A stretch of 64,000 nt of DNA from Branchinecta lynchi (taxonomy: Eukaryota > Arthropoda > Branchiopoda > Anostraca > Branchinectidae), in NCBI GenBank assembly GCA_023053575.1, contig JAKZAP010000020.1, forward strand, positions 20,732,764-20,796,763, read 5' to 3'. How positions within the stretch are numbered: the first letter of the stretch is position 1; the number at the start of each line of letters is the position of its first letter. Made by a program: the position numbers and the translations under genes. Positions 26,701-38,700 of this stretch are shown piece by piece. The notes under the pieces were generated by a model. That model saw only the letters and a list, made by a program, of their open reading frames with translations, had not been told where the DNA came from and did not search any database.

Positions 26701-29700
26701 ACAGTGTAGTGGGTAACTTTCACTTTCTAATACTGAGATAAAGGCAAAATTTCCAAGCAGATTGCAGATTTTCTACTCACCTAACTATGGACATATTTAA
26801 CTATTGGTTCGTTCCAGCTCCTCTCCGTAGTTACTTCGTAGTAACTACGTGTGACGTCACAAATTAACTACTACCTGGAACGATCGAAATTACTACCGGA
26901 CGAGGTAACGCGTGTTTCTTGAATGCAAGAAGAGATGGGGACTGTATGGGGAAGGATGAACAGAATTGTTTGTCTTTTGTTTTTGCTGCATAAGAACGGC
27001 TTGATAATTATTTTGAAAGAGATTCTCTATTCCGGTTGTGTCTTTTTGGTCGCTAAATCCTTATTTTCACAATTAATTGTTTCCTAGCCGTGATCGCAAC
27101 AGCCTTTCTCATTCCCGTGCAAATTTGTTAGCACAATGTTTAGTCCTTATCAGAAATGGAACGCCTAAGATCCAAGAATCTAGAACCGAATGATGTCAAA
27201 GTGGTTAACAAGGTTTATTGAATAAATTTTTAGCTTCTTCTCCTACAACATTATATATAGTAATACAAAACGTCCCCATGACAAAACGTCCCCACGAAAA
27301 AACATCCCCGTGGCGAAACGTCCCCGATCAAAACGTCCCCTGGCGAAACGACCCTATGACAAAACGTCCTCGGCTATAAAAAATTTTGTTATGGCACTTG
27401 CCCTTCGGCCAAGTGCCATATAGCGATTGTAATTTCTGTCCGTCAGTCGGTCTGTCGGTCCCGGTTTTGCTAGTTCGGGCACTTCCAGATAAGCTAGGAC
27501 GATGAAACTTGGCAGGCATATCAGGGACTGGACCAGATTAAATAAGAAATAGTTGCTTTCCTGATCCGACCATCTAGAGGGGAGTGGAGGGAGGGGGAAT
27601 CTGGAAAAATTAGGAAAACTTAAATATTTTTAGCTTACGAACGGGTAATCGGATCTTGATGAAACTTGATATATGGAAGAACGTCATGTCTCAGACGCTC
27701 CATTTTAAATCCAGACCGGATCCGGTGACATTGGGGGGAGTTGGAGGGGGAAACCGGAAATCTTGGGAAACACTTAGAGTGAAGGAATCCGGATGAAACT
27801 TGGTGGAAAGAACAAGCAGAAGTCCTAGATACGTGATGGATATAACCGGAATGGATCCGCTCACTTTGGGGGAGTTGGGGGGGGGGGGGAGAAGTCCGAA
27901 TTTTTAGTGATCCCACGAGTTTAGTGCTTCCTGATGTGCTGGGACGCTGAAAATTGGCAGGCATGTTAGGGACCCGACCAGATTAAATAGGAAATAGTCA
28001 TTTCCCCGATCCAACCACATGGGAGGGGGAGTGGAGGGAGGGTGAAGCCAAAGTTTGAGGTATTTTTATCCTGCGAGCGAGTGATCGGATCTTGATGAAA
28101 TTTGATATTTAGGATGACCTCGTATCTCAGACGTCCCACTATAAATCCGGACCGGATCCGATGACACTGGGGGGAGTTGGAGGAGGGAACCGGAAATCTT
28201 GAGAAACGCTTAGAGTGGAGGGATCGGGATGAAACTTGGTGGGAAGAAGAATCAAAAGTCCTAGATACGTCATTGATATAAGCGGACCGGATCCTGGGGG
28301 AGTTGAGGGGGGGGGTCCGGATTTCTAGTGATCCCGCGAGTTCGGCATACTTTCTGATGTGCTAGGGCGATGAAACTTGGCAGGTATGTCAGGGACCCGA
28401 ACAGGTTCACTTGAGAACTATCGCCTCGGATGTTCAGTGTCAAGTCCGGGTGGGGTCCGATACCTGTGGGGATGGGGGGGGGGACCGGAAAACTCAAGAA
28501 ACGCTTAAAGCAGAGGGATTGGGACGGAATTTAATGGAGAGAACAAGCATTAGGCCTAGATCCGAAATTGACGGAACCAGATGGTTTCGGGGCTCTGTGG
28601 GGGGGGGGGGGTAGAGGGGGTTTCGTGGAATACCGGTAGTCGGGGGTTAGAATAGTTCTAAGAGAACGAAACTTTGCAGGCATATTAGCGACCCGACTTA
28701 ATTGACTTATTTATTTAAACTAGGATACGACCAACTAGGGTCAAACAAATGGGTGATAAGAATCGATGTCCTCGACATGTAAAAGATGCGTTCGAACAAA
28801 TGCGACCACGGTTGGGGGAATTGGGGGGGGGGACTTTTGACATGCACAAAAACCAAACGAATGGCCCGAATGAGATGCAAGTTCGACACTGCCGAGTTTA
28901 TGCGGCCTAGATTTGTTCTTTGGCATCCGGGCCGGATGCGGCCAAGGTAGGGGGGGGGGGTACTGAAAACTTGCAGATAGGCTATGCTCCAATTTCAGTG
29001 AAACTTGATGGACAGGAAGAGGGAATTAGGAGATATGACGTTTATGTTTTCAAGTCCTGTTCGGCCACAGTGGCGGGAATTGGAGGGAGATTGCCGGAAA
29101 CTTTGAGGCTCGCATAGGAGTCAAACGAGTACATCAGTTTAAATGAAACATAGAACTTAGAGAGAGCATATACCCTAGATGACATATTTTGGGCAAGGAT
29201 CCGGATCCGACAACGTTGGTGGGGGGAGGGGGTACCAGAATTTTCCAAAAATGCTCAGACTGGACCGAAACTTTAGCGGTGGTATAAAAGAAGATACTTT
29301 AGATGATCCATTTTTTAGTCCGAACCAGATTCGACCACGGTAGGGGGAGATGGAGGGAGTAACGGAAATATTGTAGCACGTCTAGGGATCAAAGTAGTGG
29401 ATTTATTAGGCTGAAACTTGGAAGTTTGAACAGTCATGTGCATTTGATAATCGAAACGACGCCGGAACTGCTTAGAAGTGAGTGAAACAAACTATCCTAC
29501 TTCTATTTCCAAACCGCATTTTTGGATGACGGGTGTATTTTATCACGTTCTCATCTACTTTCTTGTACTGCCTACTCGTAACAAGTGCCATATGAGCTCG
29601 TAGCTCTTGTTCATCGCTGAGACTGTTTTTGGAAAAACATGTTTTTGGAATTTAGACTTCTGAGAACCACGACGGGCTGACTACTGCAGCATTTAATCGA

Positions 29701-32700
29701 TACTCAAGAAACAAAACAAAGTGTTGCTCCCTGCTATAGCCATTTCTTAAAGAAAGTGCAAAGATATAGTAGTTTGTTAGTTTTCGTTTTATCTTTAGTT
29801 TAATTGGTTTCTTTTATATGTTAGTTTACGCTGTGATATAACTCATTGATCTCGCTTTTGTTCGATCTTTAATTTGGTCATATTAAATTAAAAGATTTTA
29901 CTAAAGGATCAAACCGTCTAACCTAGATTTACTTGTCTTTAACTAATAGATAATTAATCACCCCATCCGCTTTTATTTCTTCGATTTCCGTGTAATTTTT
30001 ATCCAGCATAACGGCACTATACTTATTTTTGCATTTTCCTTGTTTGACTCCCTTTGAGCCATGGCGGGCTTCCCCTTTCTCTCAGGAGCCTATTGGGGGA
30101 TTGACTAAAAGCAGGAAAGGAAAGGCAAGAGAAAAGCAGGAAAGAATACTAAAACCAGGAAGGGCAAACTAAAACGAGGAAAGAATTACCAGGAATCGAG
30201 GATCCGAAAAACTGGCAAGCCTTTCCTCTGTTTAGTATCCCGTGAGGGGTCGGAAACTTATATTTGTAACAGTTCACCTTTTCCTCCTTTTAGTATTCGA
30301 AAAAACTGGCACGCTGTGCCGTGCTTTTCCTCGGTTTAGTTTCTCGTGAGGGGTCGGAAACTTACATTTTTAAAAGTTCACCTTTTCGTCCTTTTAGTAC
30401 CTTGTCGCTAGGCGATCATGAGTCCAGCGAGGGATCGGCAACTAAGATATTCAAGTCCACCATTTCTTTCCTGGTTTTAGTAGCTTGTCACGGAAAGTAC
30501 CAAAACGAGGAAAGAAATTAGGAATTCTAAAAAACTGGCAAGCCTTACCTCTGTCTAGTATCCCGTGGGGGGTCAGCAACTAACATTTGTAAAAGTTCGC
30601 CTTTTAGTATTAGAAAAAACTGGCAAGCTATGCCGTGCTTTTCCTGTGTTTAGTATCTTGTGAGGTGTGGGCAACTTACGCTTGTAAAAGTTCACCTTTT
30701 CCTCCTTTTAGTCCCTCACGGGATACTAAACAGAGGAAAGGCTTGCCAGTTTTTTCGAATACTAAAAGGAGGAAAAGGTGAACTTTAACAAATAGAAGTT
30801 GCCGACCCATCGCGGGATACTAAACAGAGGAAAGGCTTGTCAGTTTTTCGAATCCTCGATTCTTGGTCATTCTTTCCTCGTTTTAGTTTGCCCTTCCTGG
30901 TTTTAGTATTCTTTCCTGCTTTTCTCTTGCCTTTCCTTTCCTGCTTTTAGTCGATCCCGCCTATTGTTGCTCCTCAGATTGTGCATGTTGCTTCAAACAA
31001 ACTAGAACGAGTCTCTCAACGAGTCAATTGCAAGGCATATTACACTACATATTTTAACTGAAAACAATACATTTATGAAGCGACCGGTTCTATGTCCGAT
31101 CTTTCCTGCTAATAAGGAATGTTCCCACATCTGTAATGCACACTCTCAAGTTGTTTTACCTCGATCATGCACCTGAAGATCGAAGCGAACTTAAAAATCT
31201 ATGCTTGGGGACATTTCGCCACGGGGACGTTTTGTCACGGGGAAGTTTTGTCACGGGGACGTTTTGTCATGGGGACGTTTTGTCACGGGGACGTTTCGCC
31301 AGGGGACGTTTTGTCATGGGGACGTTTCGTCGGTAAGCCAGGCTTTCACCTCTAAATACCTCTGAGAAATTTAATAGAAATTCAATTTGAAATTCATTCC
31401 TGCCACAGTCCCTTTCGAGTGACCAGACTGACCGGCTAACCGTCAAAGAGGTTGACTAAAAATGTTGGTTTGTTTGGGTTTATCAGCGAATCATATTTGA
31501 CGAGAAGCTAAAGGCCCAGTACAGCTGAAACTGACACAATAATGTCCTGTTTACTTTAGCTATTACACCTTGTCTCACTTTGCTGCCCCGAGTTCACTTC
31601 TCAAGAAGGCTCTTGGAAAGTGAAAGTGCTAAAGACGGTCGGGTACTATCTTTACAAAAAGTTACTTCGAAATAACGATCTTCCTTCTGCTCCCCGTAAC
31701 TTTTTGACAAGCTGGAACGGTGAAAGTGACTGAAAAGCAACTATTTAGTAACTTTCGGACCGAGCTGGAACGAACCCTATGTCTGTCACAAATGATGATG
31801 GTGAGGCATAGGCAGATTAGCAGAAACTAGTCCGGTTGGAAGCGCTAAACTGTAATATTGCACAGTCCCGATCTGAACGAGCGCTGTCGCTGTTGCTGTA
31901 CTCGAAACTTCTACACCGCAGACCTCGCGAGGTTTTGTACACTAGCCCTATGGCGCTATGGAAAAAAGATGGCTCACATCATCCCCGGTATATGCTCATT
32001 GTATACAGAGGTGCTGAGCCATATGGCGTAGGCTCGCCATATGGCGACTCGGTGGGAGCAGTAAGCCGGCAAGTTCGATCTCGCGTCTCTTCTTACCCTG
32101 ATATGGATACTCCAAACTCCCAATAAAGAAAACACAAAGCCTCCCGAATCCCCTAATATTGGTGGATTCCGGCCGCATTATACCAAAGGGAAGACACGGT
32201 CTATTCAGCCTGTCTGCATAACGGCCACTACCGACACTAAACGACTGGATGAAGAAATTGCTAGCACTACCGAATTTCCTGTTTTTGGCCGATTTGGGTG
32301 TGCCCGATTCCGTCCATCTTAGAAACACAAAATTTCCTGTTTTACCCCTGTTTAAGTCTACTTTAGTCAAAAACCTTACTTCTAAAGAAGTCTTCTGAAA
32401 AGAATTCACGAAGAAAAACAACGCAATTGTTTCTACAACAGAAAATGTGTTTCAGGGGTGCCACATAACTCAGATTTTAATTGCTTATTTGTTAACTTCC
32501 CATCTTGCTCAGGTGTAATCCCCCAATTAGTCCCTTTGATTAGGGGAAGGTTTCAGTCTTCTGCCTTTGTCTGGTGACTACTTTGATCTATAGAAATAGC
32601 AGAGCTTCTAATGAGCACTTGGAGAAATCATTGTCGAAGCGGCGGGCGGAAGAAATAGATCCTTGGATGACGGAGCGCTAGTCGACACTAGTTGAGGCAA

Positions 32701-35700
32701 CGGGTTGCGTTTTCGTAAGTCTCACTATCCATGAATGCCAGGGCACGACTGTAGGTGTGTTCTCGCCGTTCCCCGACGGCTCCTCCGGGAATCGCAGGTA
32801 AGGGAACGGCGAGAACCGAGGGAGTCACTCCACACGAACTCCGCGTCCGGAAAACAACGAGAACACGGGGAATGCTTCCGAAATGGATCTTGTTGTAAAA
32901 AAGAATATGCAGCCAACAAAGTTAGTCTGGATCCACTTCAGGTTTTGTTTGTTCTGTTTGTTTTTAATTAATTTTACATTGCACCAACACAAACAAAATT
33001 GATTCCCTTCTGAATCTGAAAGGAAGTCCTTTTTGACGATGGTGAGGATAATCGGAGTATTCCCCATCCGCGAGGAATAGCGTGAATACGGGGTGAGTCC
33101 CCGGGACAAACAAAAACACGGGACTCCTCAAGGGAGTCCTCGGGGAACGGTGCCTTATGGACACACCTGTTCATAATTAATTTTTTAGACGTTTTTAAAT
33201 CCGGTATTTTAAGTTGTTCCTCTCTCATTGGTAGTTCACAACAAATTAGACATGTGAGATGGGATTTTCCATCCACAGATCTTATGAACGAGTGAGAGTG
33301 GAATGTCTGAAACTGTTAAAGGACCCCTCTTGCTTATTCTGCCTTTTATAATACTTAGCTCTCATATGGATGGAATTATAAGCCATTGTTTCGTTTCGTA
33401 ACTACGAATTTTTAGCAGTTTTTCGACCTTGCTGAGTTTTTCCGTTGACAACTCTTTCACACATAAGAATGTGATATACCTTCTGTTTATTACTTCTTTC
33501 ATTTGCTCAGTTTTCCGACTTTTTAACAAAGGACGTTCAGTTTTTAAATCTTTTGCGCCCAGCAGTCGCGTCGGAGAGCAGAAAGGCTGGATGTAATCGA
33601 CAAGCTCTAACTAGAGAATCGCTAGTTTCAGGTGGAAAGTACTGGTATTTTCGAAAACGTTTTTTCTGATCTATTTTATAGGGAAAAGATCATTTCTAGT
33701 AAGAGTTGTGCTTTAAGAACCGGCTTAAAAACGTCCAAAACCCACTTACGAGCAGTGTATCCATAGTGACCCGGGCATGAACGTTGACCAACAGCTGACA
33801 CATTGAAGATATTCCACATTCTGCATGCTGGTACTTAAAATCACAGATGTTACCGCCATTTCCGATCCTGAAAGAAGCAGTGTATATACAAACAGATGAT
33901 AAATTGCTACAGTCGCAACTCGCACGACGTCCGATACTAGTCAGTAGAAAAGAAGAAAATTAAGGAGGAAAAGGCACCAAGAGCGTGTTCCACCCTTGTA
34001 ACAATAGTTACTATTAGTTACTATTTCCGTTCCATCCTCACGAAAAGTTACTACGCTGACCGTTCCAACCTTGTCGGAATAGTAACTAATAGTTACTATT
34101 TGCTTACCATGCTCGGGAGCGTAGTAAGCGTAGTAACTACGCATCTCTGCAACGTGATTGGTCGGATTCGCCCCTGGCGTGAGATTCTGCTGGAAAATAG
34201 AAAAATCGTTCCAGCCTTGACGGCAAAAAGCCAGAATTCGTGACGTCATGCGTAGTAACTACGGTAAGTAGGATGGAACACGCTCCAAGTCAAACCCAAC
34301 CCCAGTTCAAGCTGAACACTCAACTTGCCCTTAAACGAATGCGAATAAACTATCTTTTCCCCTTTCGGACTTGGAGGTATGGCCAAGAAGCTAATTACAG
34401 GTTATGTTTTACAGGCGGTCCTGGGTAACATGAAGCTCGATTGTAAGTGCCATGGTATCAGCGGCTCATGTACAATGAGGACCTGCTGGCAATCGGTTCC
34501 AGAGTTCCGGAAAGTTGGTGCCAAATTAAAGGTAAGGCTACAGTGTTCTTCGTTTAATATGGTTTGGTGCTGTGTCCGACTTACCACCTAATAATTTCGG
34601 CACCAAGACCCTGTCTGTTCCCAGATTGCGTCCCATTCTCCCCGAACTCTACACACCCATCCGCAATAGACCGCAGCGCGACAAGGCTCAGAAAGTACCC
34701 AAATTAAATCCAGTCCCCACAAAACATGAAAGGTACCGAAGGAGTTTTGTTCCAAGTTTTGTTGAATTGTACAACAGCCAGTAAACATAGTCATTATTTT
34801 TGTTGAATTTGTTAGTTTTAGTTTTTGACCCTTTTAGAATGTTTTATTTTGTTTTATATATATTTTTAAGTGAAATTACTTTTGACGTAATGATTAAAAA
34901 TTTACTTTGATTGAATTTGAAAAAAAAAAATTTGTTTACCATTTATTTAAAGTGACTTTTATTTGTTTTAGAAGTTTTTGGCAAAATGTTCGCCGAATGA
35001 GCCTATCGTGTAAATTGTGGTAGTTAAGTTTTGTATTGACTGATGAATTTGTTACGAATTATGTTGCAATTATTATTCGACTGACAAGTGTTTAGTTATG
35101 TTTGGACGTAGAAGTCAAATTCGGCGTTCACGCTGTGAAAGTTACTTTTTAGAATTAAAAATCTACTACTACTACTACTACTAGTATTTCTTGAGGGGCT
35201 TTCCGGATTCAGTGTTTCCGGACATCCGGAATGATAGGAATCCAGGTCGTATGCATTAGGCTTTGATGAACCACATACCGAATAGAAATATTAACTTTTC
35301 CGGAAATTCTGGTCAGGGATGGCAGGAATCCGGGCCGTCTGCAGAAAGATTATTTGAGACCCATACTTCCCGCCGTTACCACAAATGTCTGTTGCTAAAA
35401 TGATGGAAATGGTTTATGATCCTCAGAATCGCGTGTTCTAGAGGGCCTATGGTGGTCCTATGGATATGGGGCCTATGACCGAAGTTGCCCACATGGGCCT
35501 CTAGTTAGTGTGATTTCGCTGGAATCTTCCCCCGCCCCCAGCTTATAAGTTTCCACAATGTTCGGTAGATGGCGCGCAGCTACGACAAAAAAGTATATGT
35601 CGAGCTGCTTCAGGCAGGTTATCGCCGTAAAAACAGAATAAGACAGAGATGAATGATGAGTGATTTTTGAAAGAGCGAATTTTTCTAACATTCGAATGAC

Positions 35701-38700
35701 AAAATAGGTGTCAAATTCCTTCAGATGATCTTAAGCAAGGTATATTTCGACTCTTAGAGGTAGATAATCGGATTCCTATACCTTTGAATTAACCAGTACG
35801 TCTTATAATTACTTCAGACGATTTCAGACAATGATTCGAATTAGGTTTACAAAATAGTATATCTCCTCTAATAGAACAAATTCTATTTTTTCACGACCAT
35901 GCTCTTCTTATTATTACGTCTCGCCAACATCAGATGATGAATAAAACTGACTTAATTATTTCTTTGAAGCGACAGTACGACAGGGCGCGTGAGATCAGCA
36001 TGGATGGCTCTGGAAGCAAGTTGGTGTCTTTAGACAAGTCGAGGCCTCTGACCAGGTCTGAACTTGTTTACTTCGAAGCTTCACCAGACTACTGTGGCCC
36101 TAATCAAAGTTATGGTAAGGCTCTTTTTTCGGTTTTCCCCAGTAAGCCAGACTTCATTCGTCCACCACTGACAGAAACGACGTAAAAACGTCGAAACAAA
36201 TTACTGAAAGAAATGGTTGCTGTCAAAGTTTGTCAAGGAGTGTATGTACCCAAAAGTGGGAGAGATGGATCACCATTACGATCGCTATATGGCGCTATAT
36301 AGCTATCCGATCGATATGTAGCGCTATATCGCTATATTTTCGAACCGAAGAATGCAAATATCTTGACAACGCTGACGGTTTGTGATGAAAAAATTTCAAA
36401 AAATTGTTGGAAAATTTAAAAACAATTAAAAAATTCTGAACAAACGCCGAAAAATCAGCGGCGCGCCGTCTTCTTGCCGTTCTTTTTGTCTAATTTTCTT
36501 GTAGCATTCAACTTAATACACTGAATTGTTAGGATTCTGCTAAGGGATTTTCTGATTTTCCACTATCTGCTCTAGCAGTGATGGTCAGAATATATACGGC
36601 AGTCCCCACAACGCGAGTTCTACTATGAAGCGGAAGATTTTAGTCCCAAACAAACTCGGCTTTTTCAGTGGCCAGTGGTGAACTTGGGTGAAGACTGCTT
36701 AGTGCCTGAGCACAAATATTTCGTAAATCTTTTCGTCAAGCATACGTCACAGGTACAAGCGCATAGAGGTACCACAAACCTGGCAGAGAGAATCCACTAT
36801 TCGAAAATCGATTATTCGTGAATAGCTGAGCAACGAAGTAACGCATTTTCATCGGGTCTTCAAGCGTATTTAAGTGAGTAAGTGATGGGTAACTAGACTG
36901 TCCAATCTCAGACCTTTCGGTTAAACTTAAAGCACAATGGACACTTCTAATGCTTTACTTTGTATTAAATGCTTCACAAATAAACATTTCCGACTTCCTT
37001 TAGAAGGCGCTACGAAAATCGGCCGTTTTCTTGTTATCTTTTGTCTTTACCTCTCTGTCATTTCGGCGATCCAAATCTTAAGGAGCTGGGATATCGTGGC
37101 AGGAAATTCAAAAACTCACAGAAATGCTTGATAGAAAAGGATATATTTGAGATATCACCAAAGTCAAGCCGCAGATGCAGTTTACCTGATTATTCTAGTG
37201 TTTCATTAGAACTTCCATGACTTAAAGTGCCTTTAAAAGTTTTTCTTTGTGGAATATTGTTCTGAAGCTTGATTAGCTTGCTTTATAAAATGTACCACAA
37301 TATGCAATAAGCTTATACAAAATAACATAGCTACAAAAATCATTCAAAAACAAATAAACTATTCAAGTCTGAAATATACAAGCTGATTTATGAATAAAAT
37401 AAAGATATACTAAGTATTATAAGAAACATCACTTTTATCTTTGTCCAAGCTATTAAACTGAGCATGTACTGGCCCAAAAAATTAGGCTTTGAAATACCAC
37501 AGAGAGGAAACTTTTGAAAAAGCTGCTGATCTAGGGGGTAAGCATTGTTCCTAGGTTATTACAGAGTGGGATTGGGGTAGTTTGATGTGCCCATTGAACT
37601 TTAAAGAGCGGGTTTGAGCTTATTCAGTCGGGTGGTTCCAATTTCCGAATCATGCCAATAGATGACACCCGTACCGAGTCCCGGTTTGAAGTCGCAACTT
37701 GGATGAAGGTGACATAAGCGTTGCAAATGCAAAGTGATTCCGATTTAACTACTTTAACTAGACTTTAGCCGGAATAGCTTACAAGGTCATAGCTCCTTCC
37801 ATATCACGTAGCCAAAATCCTGTCCCTTTTGGTTAAGAAGCTATTTGTCCTTCGCCAACGGATTAAATCTTTTCTTATCAGAACGACAGCCCGGAATGGC
37901 ACCTCGAATCAGACACGAGTGTACAAGCGAGCACAAGGGCAATTACCAGTTGCGTTTTTGATCATGCAAAGTGATTCCGATTTAACTACTTTAACTAGAC
38001 TTTAGCCGGAATAGCTTACAAGGTCATAGCTCCTTCCATATCACGTAGCCAAAATCCTGTCCCTTTTGGTTAAGAAGCTATTTGTCCTTCGCCAACGGAT
38101 TAAATCTTTTCTTATCAGAACGACAGCCCGGAATGGCACCTCGAATCAGACACGAGTGTACAAGCGAGCACAAGGGCAATTACCAGTTGCGTTTTTGATC
38201 CGAATTCTCCGTTCTGAATTCTCGCTTCTGAATCCTCGATTCTCGTACAAATTGCCGTTTTTGTTCCTCTGGCTTCTCCATTCTCGCTTTTGACAACTAA
38301 TTTGGCAGCTCGTCCGCAACCCGGTACACGTGTTTATGCATATTGAACACCTGCACTCTGTTGACCAATCAGGGAGGAGAATGGAGTGAGGAGAATCGAG
38401 AATTCACCATCGGAGCAACTCCTCGATTCTACAGAATCGCGAGGCTTTCCCCGTTCTCGATTCTGACAAAAACGCAAGAAAAAGAGAATTCGCTTCATCT
38501 GAATAGTCCAAAAACCCAAATAGGAGAATTGCGAGGAAAATTCCGATCAAAAACGCAACTACTGTATACCAGTCTTATAGTAGAGAGTAGGCCGGAGTGC
38601 ATGAGAAGATATATTCAGCGGCTAGACCAAACTGGATTTTTGTCTTTCCCTGGTCAGTCGACAGATGCAATCTCTGGTGGTGATTAAGGACTCCGGAAAG

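Larger units (their letters stand above)
26811..31780. mobile_element. Candidate composite element with 15-bp inverted ends
   Basis: GGTTCGTTCCAGCTC at about 26811 is the exact inverse of GAGCTGGAACGAACC at about 31766. Both are followed inward by AGTTACT-rich sequence resembling MITE C. Everything between is nested repeat. The pair could also be the ends of two separate short repeats. Confidence 0.35.

Noticed and set aside
27265..31333. CRISPR-like array from regularly spaced 16-bp repeats
   Set aside because: Units are contiguous without unique spacers, occur in inverted pairs, and the genome is animal.
26811..31780. Single 5-kb autonomous DNA transposon
   Set aside because: Inverted ends are only 15 bp, no transposase is present, and the interior is wholly explained by other repeats; kept only as a low-confidence candidate.
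31836..32421. Overlapping 96- and 141-residue frames as a novel gene pair
   Set aside because: Opposite strands of the same DNA, no domain, no splice context; chance open frames are likely.
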